Shown piece after piece: positions 8,924 through 18,117 of a stretch of 64,000 nucleotides of DNA; position 1 is the first letter of the stretch; every line of letters starts with the position of its first letter. The position numbers and the translations under genes were made by a program. The stretch comes from Streptomyces sp. P9-A4. Its GTDB lineage: Bacteria > Actinomycetota > Actinomycetes > Streptomycetales > Streptomycetaceae. A model generated the notes under the pieces. That model worked only from the letters and a program-made list of their open reading frames with translations. It ran no database searches and was not told where the DNA came from. Location: contig NZ_JAZIFY010000001.1 of NCBI RefSeq assembly GCF_036634195.1, forward strand, positions 5,962,501-6,026,500. Direction: 5' to 3'.

Positions 8924-9661
8924 ATGACGACGATCACGACGCGTACGGTCGAGTACCCGGCCGACGGTCTGACGATGGCCGGGCACCTCGCGCTCCCGGC
9001 CGGTATCGACCGCCGACCCGCGGTGCTGCTCGGACCGGAGGGCACGGGGCTCAGCGACGTCGAGCGCCGCCGGGCCGATGCTCTCGCCGAGCTGGGATAC
9101 GTAGCGCTGGCCTTCGACCTTCACGGCGGGCGCTATTTGGGCGACCCCGAGGAGATGCTGGCCCGTTGCATGCCCCTGCTCTCTGATCCCGACCGGATGC
9201 GGGCCATCGGCCATGCGGCACTCGACGTGTTGCGCACCGAACCTCGGACCGACCCCGACCGGATCGCCGCCATCGGCTACGGCACCGGAGGCGCCGTCGG
9301 GCTGGAACTCGGGCGCGACGGCGTCAACCTGCGCGCGATCGGGACAGTCAACGCAACCACCACGGGCCGACCTGGCGAGGCAGCGCGCATTCGCTGCCCG
9401 GTGTGGGCCGGCGTCGGCTCGGAAGACCCGATCATGTCGTCGGTACAACGGAACGCGTTCACCGCCGAGATGCAGGCCGCAGGCGTCGACTGGCGCCTCA
9501 CGGTCTACGGCGGCGCCTTGCACGCCTTCCACCACCCGCCGGTCGACCACCCCACGGTCCCCGGCGTCGGCTACCACCCACAGCACGCGCAGCGAGCCTG
9601 GCGCGACGTCGTCGACCTGCTCGCCGAGTGCCTGCCCGTGACGGAGGATCTGCGGGCATGA
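8924..9661 (+). CDS. dienelactone-hydrolase family protein lacking the catalytic nucleophile
   Basis: The protein is 245 aa, the right length for the family. The alpha/beta-hydrolase order is kept: a central strand PAVLLGPEGTGL, the nucleophile-elbow strand DPDRIAAIGYGTGG, D168 in GVGSEDPIM and H200 in YGGALHAFHH. The elbow normally reads GYCxGG or GxSxGG; here residue 120 at the Cys/Ser position is glycine. The Asp and His are in place. The protein may therefore be non-hydrolytic or use another residue. ATG 8924 is the clear start. It is followed by remains of an IS5-family transposase. Confidence 0.8.
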   Translation: MTTITTRTVEYPADGLTMAGHLALPAGIDRRPAVLLGPEGTGLSDVERRRADALAELGYVALAFDLHGGRYLGDPEEMLARCMPLLSDPDRMRAIGHAALDVLRTEPRTDPDRIAAIGYGTGGAVGLELGRDGVNLRAIGTVNATTTGRPGEAARIRCPVWAGVGSEDPIMSSVQRNAFTAEMQAAGVDWRLTVYGGALHAFHHPPVDHPTVPGVGYHPQHAQRAWRDVVDLLAECLPVTEDLRA

Positions 9662-9735
9662 CCGAGGCAAACAGCCTGGGGTCAGGCGTGGTCCGCGTCG
9701 GGCACTCACAGTCCCCTCCCTTCAAGTCCCCGTAG

Positions 9736-10251
9736 CAGAACCACATTCGGGCGGATGCTCGATCGCGGAGGCGCGAAAAGGGGGGCGACCTCACCGGCCC
9801 GAGCCCCGTGGGCCGAGGCAAGGCGGGTTCCAAGATGCACGTCCTGTCGGACGCGAACGGACTGCCCCTCGTTGTTGGCCTCTCGGCCGCCAACACCCAC
9901 GACAGCCAGGCCCCGAAGCCCATGATCACGGGTCTCCAAACGAGACACGACCCCCACCGAGGCCGCCACTTCAAGCCCCAACGCCTGCACGCCGACAAGG
10001 CCTACGACATCCCCCACCTGCGGAAATGGCTCCGCGGCAAACGCATCGGAGTATGTATCGCCCGCAAAGGCATCGAGTCATCAGAACGGCTCGGACGCCG
10101 CAGACGGGTCATCGAGCGGACCATGTCCTGGCTGACCGGATACCACCGGCTCAACCACCGCTACGAGCGCCATCCACGCAACTACCTGGCCTTCCTCGGC
10201 CTCGCCGCAGGCCTGTGCTGCTACAAACGACTCGTCCGCCTCACCTCATAG
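9736..10251 (+). pseudogene. IS5-family transposase remnant (C-terminal half)
   Basis: The frame reads REKGGDLTGPSPVGRGKAGS, then KMHVLSDANGLPLVVGLSAA, then NTHDS, and later LHADKAYD, GKRIGVCIARKGIESSERLG and MSWLTGYHRLNHRYERHPRN. This is the second half of the IS5-type DDE transposase common in Streptomyces, including the last Asp and Glu regions. The N-terminal half is missing: an in-frame TAG lies at 9733-9735 and the sequence just after it carries extra residues relative to the family. No left inverted repeat is present. The open part from GTG 9808 could still be translated to about 147 aa but should not be active. Confidence 0.85.
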
Positions 10252-10262
10252 GGCACGGTCTA
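10177..10262 (+). repeat. IS5 3'-end copy A (direct repeat)
   Basis: The last 25 codons and end of the transposase remnant recur at 11674-11759 in the same orientation, with about ten differences in 86 bases by eye. The two copies bracket the lipoprotein gene at a spacing of 1497 bases. Confidence 0.85.
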
Positions 10263-10327
10263 AGCGAACGCGCCGCGAGGACAACGCCACTAGGCTGCCG
10301 ACGAGTTGTCCAAAAGAGGAGATCACT

Positions 10328-11611
10328 GTGCGAGTGACGCACCGGCACGTCATGCATCTGGCTCTCGTGGCTGTGCTGACCGGTTTGGCGGGCTGTTCCG
10401 ACGACGCGTCCGGGACGGACGCGGACGCCAGGGCCCCAGGTGCGGCCTCCGGCGCCAAGCCTCCCGCCGCGGCGAAGCCGAAGGCGTTCGATCCTCCGGC
10501 GAAGTTCGGCAAGGAGATCGCACTGCCCGTGGACGAGGACGTCAAGGACTGGGGGTTCGCCCTGCACGGGCCCAGGCTGTACCACCGGACCTCCGAGGCC
10601 CTCGACGCCTACGACACCCACTCCGGGCAGAAGGTCTGGTCGTCCCCCCTCGGCCGCAAGGACTGGTACACCGGCAAGGAGCGCGTGCCGAGCGACGACC
10701 AGACCATCCCCCCGGTCCTCGCCCAGCAGGACGGGCACACGGGCGTCCTCTTCGCGTACGCCGACTACACGAAGGGCTCCGGCACCGAGCGCGACCGGAC
10801 CGACGTCTACCTGCGTTCCGTCGACGCGGACAGCGGCAAGGTGTCCTGGACGGTCCGGCTGCCCGCGCCGAAGGGGGCGACCGTCAGTGACCTGGAGCCG
10901 GCGGTGATCGGCGCCGAGGGCGGAACCGCGGCCGTCAGAGTCCTCACCAGCCCGGACGATGCCGGCAGTGACGGCGGCCAGAGCGCCACCACCTACGCGG
11001 TCGACCTGAAGAGCCACCAGGTGACCTGGCAGAAGGACGGCTTCGCGGGCGCCGCGCTGGACGGCGGCGTCGTCATCGGCGCCCAGCTCAGCAAGGAGGC
11101 GACCTTCCAGTCGATCGACGGCTGGCACTCCCCGCAGGAGGACCTCGCCCTCGCGGGCCTGGCGCTCACGGACGGCTCCCCGCGCTGGAAGCAGGAGGGC
11201 CGCGCCGGCGTGGAGGTCGAGCAGGTGGGAGGCGGCTTCTTCGTCGCGGGAACGCTGCGCGACAGCCGTACGGGCGAGCGCGTCCCCAGCGCACCGAACG
11301 GCAGCTTCATCCACTGCTTCCACGACCAGCGGTCCGTGGTCGTCTGCGACACCAAGGAGACCGCACGGGGCATCGACGCCCAGAGCCGCAAGGTGCTCTG
11401 GACCATCTCCGAGGACGACCCCTCACGGAAGAAGCCCGAGGTGCTGAGTGCCTTCCACGGTGCCGTCTACGCCACCGCCGACGCCGAAGGCGTCATCCTC
11501 GACGCCCTCACGGGCAAGGACCGCGGCCTCTACGACAGCGCGAGCCCGTACATGATCAACGAGTACGCCGCGGTGGGCATCGACATGAACGTGTACCCCG
11601 CGACCGGGTGA
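10328..11611 (+). CDS. secreted lipoprotein with PQQ-like beta-propeller repeats
   Basis: The protein is 427 aa. A type II signal peptide ends in a lipobox (LTGLAGC), followed by an Ala/Pro/Lys-rich linker. The body carries repeated segments of the YDTHSGQKVWSS, VDADSGKVSWTV, VDLKSHQVTWQK and IDAQSRKVLWTI type, which are beta-propeller blades of the PQQ-binding-like fold. Such proteins are membrane-anchored, often scaffolds rather than enzymes. GTG 10328 has GAGGAG at the right distance. The gene is flanked on both sides by 3' ends of the same IS5-family transposase, so it may have been captured or rearranged by these elements. The C-terminus (YPATG) looks natural, so I do not think it is truncated. 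Confidence 0.85.
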   Translation: MRVTHRHVMHLALVAVLTGLAGCSDDASGTDADARAPGAASGAKPPAAAKPKAFDPPAKFGKEIALPVDEDVKDWGFALHGPRLYHRTSEALDAYDTHSGQKVWSSPLGRKDWYTGKERVPSDDQTIPPVLAQQDGHTGVLFAYADYTKGSGTERDRTDVYLRSVDADSGKVSWTVRLPAPKGATVSDLEPAVIGAEGGTAAVRVLTSPDDAGSDGGQSATTYAVDLKSHQVTWQKDGFAGAALDGGVVIGAQLSKEATFQSIDGWHSPQEDLALAGLALTDGSPRWKQEGRAGVEVEQVGGGFFVAGTLRDSRTGERVPSAPNGSFIHCFHDQRSVVVCDTKETARGIDAQSRKVLWTISEDDPSRKKPEVLSAFHGAVYATADAEGVILDALTGKDRGLYDSASPYMINEYAAVGIDMNVYPATG

Positions 11612-11670
11612 GCTGGGGCTACGGTCGATCTGCGGCCGGTGCGCCGATGCGGCCGGCCGCACCCCGGGAC

Positions 11671-11748
11671 CGCCACAACTACCTGGCCTTTCTCGGCCTC
11701 GCCGCAGCCCTGTGCTGCTACAAGCGACTCGTCCGCCTCACCACGTAG
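11671..11748 (+). pseudogene. terminal fragment of an IS5-family transposase
   Basis: Only the last 25 codons remain (reading HNYLAFLGLAAALCCYKRLV, then RLTT, stop). The sequence is close to copy A upstream but not identical, so it comes from a separate element copy. The stop codon overlaps a small palindrome, TAGGACATGGTCCTA at 11746-11760, that is probably the right terminal repeat. Confidence 0.85.
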
Positions 11749-11759
11749 GACATGGTCCT
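11674..11759 (+). repeat. IS5 3'-end copy B (direct repeat)
   Basis: Second member of the direct-repeat pair with 10177-10262. It marks the downstream border of the lipoprotein segment. Confidence 0.85.
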
Positions 11760-11913
11760 AGCCGACGGCAAGAGCGGGTAGCCAGACGCGGTCCAATTGA
11801 CATCTGGAATTGGACAAGTTGCGCACTCGTCGTCTCGATCTGACATCGGGTCTCTTGTGACCTGAAGCCGCCCACCCCACTATGGGGGCCAAAATCCTCA
11901 CGGAGGGCAACGC

Positions 11914-12441
11914 ATGAGATCTTTACGGCAGCTGGCCGGAGCATTATGCGCCTCGGTCATTATGGTCGTCGGCTTGGCGGGCACCGGTCACGCCGACCCC
12001 GGCGACTTCATCATGAAGAACATGAACTCAGACAAATGCCTGTCCGTACCGGCTGCGTCGACGGAGTTCGCGTACCTCAACCAGTTCACGTGCGGTGGCT
12101 ACGCCGACCAGTACTGGTACCGGCAGTACGTGGAAACCGACGCGAGCGGACGCGCCTGGTACAAGATCGTCAACCGGCACAGCGGGCTTTGCCTGTCGGT
12201 CGATGGTGCTTCCATGGACGACTACGCCTGGATCACGCAGTACCCGTGCGGGCAACCCAAGCCGTACCCGGACCAGTATTGGCGTCAAATGGATTACGAC
12301 GCCAATACGGGTGGCGACCACATCAGGAACCGCAACAGCAACAAGTGCCTTGCGATCCTGGACGGGAGCAAGGCCGAGGCGGCCTGGGCGATCCAGTACT
12401 CGTGCGGAAGTTGGCGGGACCACTACTGGAAAACTACCTGA
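11914..12441 (+). CDS. secreted ricin-type beta-trefoil lectin-domain protein
   Basis: The product is 175 aa. A Sec signal peptide ends at about GTGHA-DP (residue 28). The rest is one beta-trefoil of three repeats, recognisable from NMNSDKCLSVPAAS, NRHSGLCLSVDGAS and NRNSNKCLAILDGS. Each is followed by a cysteine and a Gln/Trp-containing segment similar to the QxW motif (LNQFTCGG, ITQYPCGQ, IQYSCGSW). No catalytic domain is attached, so it probably binds carbohydrate outside the cell. ATG 11914 has GGAGGG upstream. It stands alone behind the IS5 fragment. Confidence 0.85.
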   Translation: MRSLRQLAGALCASVIMVVGLAGTGHADPGDFIMKNMNSDKCLSVPAASTEFAYLNQFTCGGYADQYWYRQYVETDASGRAWYKIVNRHSGLCLSVDGASMDDYAWITQYPCGQPKPYPDQYWRQMDYDANTGGDHIRNRNSNKCLAILDGSKAEAAWAIQYSCGSWRDHYWKTT

Positions 12442-12640
12442 CCCGGTCGGTGGCGAGCAGCGACTGTTCCGGTTTCCTCGGCGCGAACAGGATGCCCGGG
12501 ATCACCAGCCGGTCCGGATTTCGCTTTCGAGCTGGATGTCGGGCCCGGTGCAGTCGTTGACGCTTCCGCCGGTCAGAGTGAAGGCGAGTGGCCGGCCCGG
12601 CCGTCTCAGGCCAGGCCCCCTCCGGTGACCGGCTGCCGCC

Positions 12641-13933
12641 TCACTTCAGGAGTTTCCCCTCCGGGGAGAGGACGCGGAATCCGAGGTAGGGGAGAAGCGC
12701 CTCGGGCAGGACCACGGAGCCGTCCCGCTGCTGGCCCTGTTCGAGGACGGCCGCGAGTGTTCTGCCGATGGGCAGGCCGGAGCCGTTGAGGGTGGCCACG
12801 GGCGCGCGCCTGCCCTCGACGTCCCTGGTCCGGATATTGGCCCTGTGGCTCTGGAACGTGCCGCAGTCGGAGACGGAGGAGATCTCGCGATAGCGGTTCT
12901 GGCCGGGCATCCAGACCTCGATGTCGTAGGTGAAGCGAGCCGAGAAGCCGAGGTCGCCGGCGGCGAGGGCGACGACCCGATAGGCCAGCCCCAGTTCCCT
13001 GAGGCAGGCTTCCGCATGGGCGAGCAGGGATTCCAGTTCGCGCTGCGAGTCGTCCGCTTCGCAGATGCGGACCAACTCGACCTTGCTGAACTGATGGAGC
13101 CGGATGAGCCCGCGCGTGTCCCGCCCGTAGGAGCCGGCCTCGGAGCGGAAGCACGGTGTGTGGGCCGTCATGGCCAGCGGCAGGTCCTCCCGGGGGATGA
13201 CCTCGTTCGCGTACAGATTGGTGAGCGGCACCTCGGCCGTGGGGACCAGGAACAGTTCGCGGTCCCCGACGGCTGTGGCGAAGAGGTCGTCGGCGAACTT
13301 GGGCAGCTGTCCGGTTCCGGTCATGGTCGCGCGATCGACCAGGAAGGGCACCGAGTACTCGACGTAGCCGTGCCGGGTGGTGTGCAGGTCGAGGAAGAGC
13401 GCCGCGAGCGCGCGCTCCAGTGCCGCACCCGCATCGCGGGCGACGACGAAGCGCGGCCCCGAGAGCCTGGTGCCCTTCGCGAAGTCCAGGATCCCCATGC
13501 GCTCGCCGAGGGCGACGTGGTCCGTGGGCTCGAAGGAGAAGACGGGAGGAGTCCCGACCCTGCGCAGCTCCTCGGCGAACGCGTCCGAGTCGCCGTCGGG
13601 GGCGGAGTCGAGCGGAAGGTTCGGAAGGGCGAGGAGCAGCTCGTCCAGCTCTCCGCGCAGCTCGTCGCGCTCGGACTCGATCCGGTGGATCTCGTGCTTC
13701 AGCAGCCGCCCGCGCTCCTTGGCCGCGGAGACCTCCTCACCCGCCCCGGCGCTCGCGCGCACCTCCCTTGCCAGGCCCTTGGCCTCCGACCGCAGCGACT
13801 CGGCCGCGCGGGTCCGGTCCAGCAGCCGGGAGTGCAGCGATTCCAGTCCGGGCAGGTCCAGTGAGTGGTTGCGGCGGGCGAGTCGCCGTACCGCCTGGTT
13901 GCCCGGGTCGAGCAGGGCACGCACATCGTGCAT
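12641..13933 (-). CDS. serS: seryl-tRNA synthetase (cluster-associated copy)
   Basis: The protein is 430 aa, full length. Residues about 30-105 form the coiled-coil tRNA-binding arm. The class II catalytic core has motif 1 near 188-199 (HGYVEYSVPFLV), the serine-binding TAE at 232-234, motif 2 at 262-285 (FRSEAGSYGRDTRG, then IRLHQFSKVE) and motif 3 at 382-398 (LNGSGLPIGRTLAAVLE). It should charge tRNA-Ser. It is divergent from, and shares a 200-bp promoter region with, a group of biosynthesis-like genes. It may therefore be a resistant copy protecting against a SerRS inhibitor or supply seryl-tRNA to a biosynthetic step, as in the albomycin and valanimycin clusters. Whether another serS exists elsewhere cannot be seen here. 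Confidence 0.9.
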   Translation of the reverse strand: MHDVRALLDPGNQAVRRLARRNHSLDLPGLESLHSRLLDRTRAAESLRSEAKGLAREVRASAGAGEEVSAAKERGRLLKHEIHRIESERDELRGELDELLLALPNLPLDSAPDGDSDAFAEELRRVGTPPVFSFEPTDHVALGERMGILDFAKGTRLSGPRFVVARDAGAALERALAALFLDLHTTRHGYVEYSVPFLVDRATMTGTGQLPKFADDLFATAVGDRELFLVPTAEVPLTNLYANEVIPREDLPLAMTAHTPCFRSEAGSYGRDTRGLIRLHQFSKVELVRICEADDSQRELESLLAHAEACLRELGLAYRVVALAAGDLGFSARFTYDIEVWMPGQNRYREISSVSDCGTFQSHRANIRTRDVEGRRAPVATLNGSGLPIGRTLAAVLEQGQQRDGSVVLPEALLPYLGFRVLSPEGKLLK

Positions 13934-14133
13934 GAGGGATCACTGTCTCCTAGGACCGCGAATATGAACGCTCAAAGAACTACCACCGCCATGGGGGTCG
14001 TGTCAGGGAATCGGTGATGGGTGGCCGACCGGTTATGTGGCGGGAAATGACGCTCGACGACGTCTTGACGGTGCGTTCCGGTGAGTGTTTGCCTAGAACT
14101 TGAACGATCAAATCGATCTTGGTGGGGGTTGCG
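13934..14133. promoter_or_regulatory. divergent promoter region between serS and the SAM synthetase gene
   Basis: The 200-bp gap must hold promoters for both directions. Near each gene lies a copy of the same 12-mer: TGAACGCTCAAA at 13965-13976 (about 32 bases before serS) and TGAACGATCAAA at 14101-14112 (about 22 bases before the plus-strand start). Each copy has a short dyad of the TGA-N4-TCA type. TTGACG near 14063 could be a -35 box. Matching sites on both sides suggest one regulator controls both arms of the cluster. Confidence 0.5.
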
Positions 14134-15384
14134 ATGCATCACGCGATACCGATCGACGACACGAGCATGATGTTCATTCAGACGAACGTGCCCACGGCCG
14201 GCGCCGTCTCCATCGTGGAGCGCAAGGGACTCGGCCATCCCGACACCCTCGCGGATCAACTCGCGGAGCACCTGTCCCAGGGCTACAGCCGGTACACCCT
14301 GGAGCAGTTCGGCGTGGTGCTGCACCACAACTTCGACAAGCTCGCCCTGCTGGGCGGATCCTCCGAGGTCAGATACGGTGCCGGGCGCATGCTCGACCCG
14401 GTCCGGGTCCTCGTCAACGGGCGTGCGGCCCACCGCTGCGGAGAGCAGACCATCCCCGTCGAGGACATCGTCGGGACGGCGGTCGTGGAGTTCTTCGAGC
14501 ACCGGCTCCCGGAGCTGGGCGGCCACCTCGCCATCGAGTTCAACATCACCGGCAACGCCAGCCCGGGATCGGTGATCACCGATGCCGGTACGACCGAGCG
14601 GAGCAGGTGGTTCGCCCCGAAGTCGGCCGCGGACCTCCGTGAGCGGAAGGTCCGGCTCTCCAACGACACGTCGCTGGGCACCGGCTGGGCTCCGCTGAAC
14701 CCCTTCGAGAGCTTCGTCCGCGTACTGGCGGACACCTTCTCCGGCGCCGGCGACTTCACCTCCGCCCACCCGTGGTGCGGATCCGACGTCAAGGTCATGG
14801 GCTACGCCGACGAGCACCGGGCCGACGTGGTGCTCTGCGTGCCGCAGAAGTCGGCGCACGTGGCCACGCGTGCGGAGTACCTCGCCAACAAGGACGTCGT
14901 CCTGGCCGAATGCGACCGACTGGCCCGGGTCCACCTCCCCCAGCTGGAGGTGGCCTTCCGGCTCAACGCGCGGGACATCCCGGAGAAGGACGAGCTGTAC
15001 CTGACCTACACCGGCAGTTCGATCGAATCGGGCGACGAGGGCGTGGTCGGTAGGGGCAACAGGGTCAACGGCCTGATCACGCCCTTACGCCCGATGAACA
15101 TGGAAGGCGCGAACGGCAAGAACCCCGTCTACCACATCGGCAAGCTCTACAACGTCGCGGCGACCCGCCTGGCACAACGGATCCACGAGGAGACCGGCGA
15201 GTACGCCGAGGTCCACCTGATCAGCGCCACCGGACAGCCGCTCGACCGGCCATGGCGCGTCCTGGTGCGGCTCGCCGCGGAGGACCCCCAGCTCGACAAG
15301 ATCCAGCGGCTGACCGAGGAGATCCTCGCGGGATTCCCCGCCCTCACCGACGAGTTCATCGGCGCGGGCGTCCTGATGAGCTGA
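14134..15384 (+). CDS. archaeal-type S-adenosylmethionine synthetase
   Basis: The product is 416 aa. It belongs to the archaeal AdoMet synthetase family (PF01941 type), not the bacterial MetK family. Recognisable segments are [20 protein letters not shown] near residue 30, [20 protein letters not shown] in the middle, [33 protein letters not shown], and [20 protein letters not shown]. It should make SAM from methionine and ATP. I chose ATG 14134 because of the GGTGGGGGT site just upstream; in-frame GTG 14122 and TTG 14119 are alternatives. It heads a plus-strand gene row with a radical-SAM enzyme, which would use SAM. The organism must also have ordinary metK, so this is a dedicated extra copy. 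Confidence 0.88.
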   Translation: MHHAIPIDDTSMMFIQTNVPTAGAVSIVERKGLGHPDTLADQLAEHLSQGYSRYTLEQFGVVLHHNFDKLALLGGSSEVRYGAGRMLDPVRVLVNGRAAHRCGEQTIPVEDIVGTAVVEFFEHRLPELGGHLAIEFNITGNASPGSVITDAGTTERSRWFAPKSAADLRERKVRLSNDTSLGTGWAPLNPFESFVRVLADTFSGAGDFTSAHPWCGSDVKVMGYADEHRADVVLCVPQKSAHVATRAEYLANKDVVLAECDRLARVHLPQLEVAFRLNARDIPEKDELYLTYTGSSIESGDEGVVGRGNRVNGLITPLRPMNMEGANGKNPVYHIGKLYNVAATRLAQRIHEETGEYAEVHLISATGQPLDRPWRVLVRLAAEDPQLDKIQRLTEEILAGFPALTDEFIGAGVLMS

Positions 15385-15467
15385 GCGCCGGACGGTCAGG
15401 ACGACATTCCCCCTGCGGCACGGGCGCGGCCGCGGACGGACCACGATCGAGACCTTGGAGGTCGCCC

Positions 15468-16490
15468 GTGTTGATCGGCGTGTGTGATTTTCCCAGCCGG
15501 TACTCCTTCCCTCCCCGGGGATACGGCGGGATCGAACGGTGGCTGTGGGCGCTGGCCGTGGGAGCCAAGGCCGCGGGGGAGGATGTGCACCTCCTCGGCC
15601 CCGGGTGGCGTACCGGACTCGGCGACGCCTGGGACCTCCGGCCGACCCGCCTGGAGGACATCGAGCCGGGCTCCGTGGCGTTCAAGGAGCTGCGCGCCAC
15701 GCGCTACGACCTCCTGCTCGTGGGACACGCCTACCCCTCCCAGCCGAACTGGCGGCGGGTGTGGTCCGAACTGGACTGCGACGTGGCCACGTTCCAGCAC
15801 TCGTCGGTCGACCGGCACGCCCCGGGCACCTTCGACGGCGAGCGGGCCCGGCTGTACTGCTACTCCCAGGAGATGCGGGACCGGTACGCCGAGCACGGAC
15901 CGCTGGCCGACCTCAGCGTGAACCTCGGCACGGACGAGGAGGAGCCCGCCGCCGTCTCCGGGCGCGACCTCGTCTGGCTCGGCAGGATCGACGAGGAGAA
16001 GTCGCCGCACCTCGCCGTCGAGGCCGCGCGCCTGGCCGGACGCCGTATCAGGATCGTCGGCCCGGTCTTCGACCAGGACTACGTCGACCGGCACCGGGCC
16101 CTGTTCGGATCGGATCACGTCGACTGGCTGGGCGAGCTGACCGGCCCCGCCAAGATCGCGGCGCTGTCCGACGCCGCCGCCTTCGTCTACACCTGCTCGC
16201 GCACCTACGTCGAGGCCGGCGCGGCCGTCTTCGGCGAATCCCTGCGAGCCGGCACCCCCGTCGCCGCCCTGACCTGGCGCCCGGGCGGCTGCGCCGAAGC
16301 CGCGCTCTGCGAGAACACCGGCGCTCTCGCGGGCGCCGACCCCGAGAGGGACGACGCCCAGGCCGCGCTCGCACTGGCCGCCGCCATCGAACGCGCGGTG
16401 CTTCTGCGACCCCAGGAGGTACAGGAGACCGGCATGCGGAGGTTCGACCCGGTCCGCCACTTCCGGGCGATGGCCACCCGCCCGTCCTGA
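15468..16490 (+). CDS. GT4-family glycosyltransferase
   Basis: The product is 340 aa. The GT-B fold is suggested by the N-terminal RGYGGIERWLWALAVGAKAA donor/acceptor loop, the mid-protein linker strand RDLVWLGRIDEEKSPHLAVE, and the C-terminal EAGAAVFGESLRAGTPVAAL stretch, which carries the conserved acidic pair of retaining GT4 enzymes. There is no signal or membrane segment. GTG 15468 has GGAGG seven bases upstream. It lies 83 bases after the SAM synthetase and 31 bases before the radical-SAM gene, so it is probably in one transcript. It suggests the final product carries a sugar. Confidence 0.85.
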   Translation: MLIGVCDFPSRYSFPPRGYGGIERWLWALAVGAKAAGEDVHLLGPGWRTGLGDAWDLRPTRLEDIEPGSVAFKELRATRYDLLLVGHAYPSQPNWRRVWSELDCDVATFQHSSVDRHAPGTFDGERARLYCYSQEMRDRYAEHGPLADLSVNLGTDEEEPAAVSGRDLVWLGRIDEEKSPHLAVEAARLAGRRIRIVGPVFDQDYVDRHRALFGSDHVDWLGELTGPAKIAALSDAAAFVYTCSRTYVEAGAAVFGESLRAGTPVAALTWRPGGCAEAALCENTGALAGADPERDDAQAALALAAAIERAVLLRPQEVQETGMRRFDPVRHFRAMATRPS

Positions 16491-16521
16491 ACCCGGCACG
16501 AGCCCACCCAAGGAGCCAGTC

Positions 16522-18114
16522 TTGCGCGCCCTTCTCCTGTCCGGCCTCGGCCCGAGTCACAAGAACAGCTCCTACCTCCGTGGATCGCTCTTCGACAAGG
16601 CACTCCACCCGCACGCCGAAGCCGTCCTCGCGCGGAGCGGCCATCCGGATCTGACGCTCGCGCGGCTGACGGTGGAACACGACGGCCACCGCTATCCGCT
16701 GCTGCGGCCACGGCGGGACGCGATCCCGCATCTGACCACGCTGACCCTGGAGTCCGTACTCCAGGCCGGCGGACACGACTACGTCCACCAGGACCTCGCC
16801 GACGTGTGGTCGGGGGAGGCGGTCGCTCCGGCGGTGGACGTCGACGTCGTGCTGCTGTCGACGACGTACATCTGGAACCGGCAGATGCTGGCCACGGCCA
16901 TGGCATGGATACGGGGGAGGCTGCCCGGTGTCCCGGTGATCTGCGGCGGGCAGTACACCAACCTCAAGTTCGCCGCCGCCATGAACGACCATCCGGCGAT
17001 CCTGGCGACGGTCCGGGGCGACGGCGAGCTCGCCCTGCCCGCGCTGTTGACCACGCTGGAGCGCCGCGGCGACCTCGCGCAGGTCCCCAACGCGGTCTGG
17101 CGGGACGGAGAGCGGATCAGGATCAACGCCCTCGCCTACATCGACCTGGACGGGCATTCCTCCCCGCGTTTCCCCGGCCGGCGCCGGATCGTGCCGTACG
17201 AGTCCATGCGGGGATGCCCCTTCGACTGCAAGTTCTGCTCGTTTCCCGCCGCTTCGCCGAAATGGCGGTACAAGTCGGCGGCGAAGATCAGGAACGACTG
17301 GGCCGGATACGCGGAGGAGAACGGCAGCTCGCTGGTCAAGGCGATGGATTCGACCTTCACGGTCCCGCCCACCCGGCTGCGCGAGCTGTTGGAGATCCTG
17401 CCCCCACTCGGCCTGCCGTGGGAGTGCTACAGCCGGGCCAACGTCGTCAGCACCCCTGAATTCGTCGACGCCCTCCAGCGCGCCCACTGCGCGAGACTCG
17501 AAATCGGATTCGAGTCCATGAACGAGCAGACGCTGCGCCGTATGAGCAAGCGCGTCACCGCCCGGCAGAACAGACGGGCGTTCGAACTGCTCGGAGCGAG
17601 CGACATGGATTACACGATGTTCTTCATGGCCGGATATCCGGGGGAGACCCCGGAGCAGTTCGAGGACACCCGCCGTTTCCTCGTGGAGGAGTTCTCCGGC
17701 CATTTCATGCTGCATCTCTTCTCCATCACCGACGAGAGCATGCCGCTGTGGGCGGACAAGGACGAGCTGCGGATCAGGACCGACGATCCGGAGGACCCGG
17801 AGGCGCCCTGGTCGCACACGGGCATGAGTAGCGAGGAGGCGCGCTCCCTCCAGGCCGGGACGCTCGACCTGGTACGCCGCCGCAACGACCGCGCGGTGCT
17901 CAAGCTGTGGCAGGGCGAGTTCGAACCGCCGCTGGTGCCGACGGCAGATCTACGCACCAACCTGATCGTGGAGAAGGCCGTGGAGCGGCTGGCGATGGCG
18001 CCGCTCGACGAGACCGACGTGACGCGCGGTGCGGCCAGGATCAGGGAGCAGCTCGAACTCCTGCGTGCCAACGGTGTGCGGCCGGTCTCCTCCCTGTCCG
18101 AGAAGGCCGCCTGA
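16522..18114 (+). CDS. B12-binding-domain radical SAM protein
   Basis: The product is 530 aa. The N-terminal third resembles a cobalamin-binding Rossmann domain ([20 protein letters not shown], then [12 protein letters not shown]), without an obvious DxHxxG, as in class B radical SAM methylases. The [4Fe-4S] motif is C232, C236, C239 in [12 protein letters not shown]. Further radical-SAM barrel segments follow ([20 protein letters not shown] and [15 protein letters not shown]). Such enzymes methylate unactivated carbon or phosphorus or rearrange substrates. The start is TTG 16522 with AAGGAG ahead. It sits three bases before the alanyl-tRNA-synthetase-like gene. The substrate is unknown. Confidence 0.88.
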   Translation: MRALLLSGLGPSHKNSSYLRGSLFDKALHPHAEAVLARSGHPDLTLARLTVEHDGHRYPLLRPRRDAIPHLTTLTLESVLQAGGHDYVHQDLADVWSGEAVAPAVDVDVVLLSTTYIWNRQMLATAMAWIRGRLPGVPVICGGQYTNLKFAAAMNDHPAILATVRGDGELALPALLTTLERRGDLAQVPNAVWRDGERIRINALAYIDLDGHSSPRFPGRRRIVPYESMRGCPFDCKFCSFPAASPKWRYKSAAKIRNDWAGYAEENGSSLVKAMDSTFTVPPTRLRELLEILPPLGLPWECYSRANVVSTPEFVDALQRAHCARLEIGFESMNEQTLRRMSKRVTARQNRRAFELLGASDMDYTMFFMAGYPGETPEQFEDTRRFLVEEFSGHFMLHLFSITDESMPLWADKDELRIRTDDPEDPEAPWSHTGMSSEEARSLQAGTLDLVRRRNDRAVLKLWQGEFEPPLVPTADLRTNLIVEKAVERLAMAPLDETDVTRGAARIREQLELLRANGVRPVSSLSEKAA

Positions 18115-18117
18115 GCC

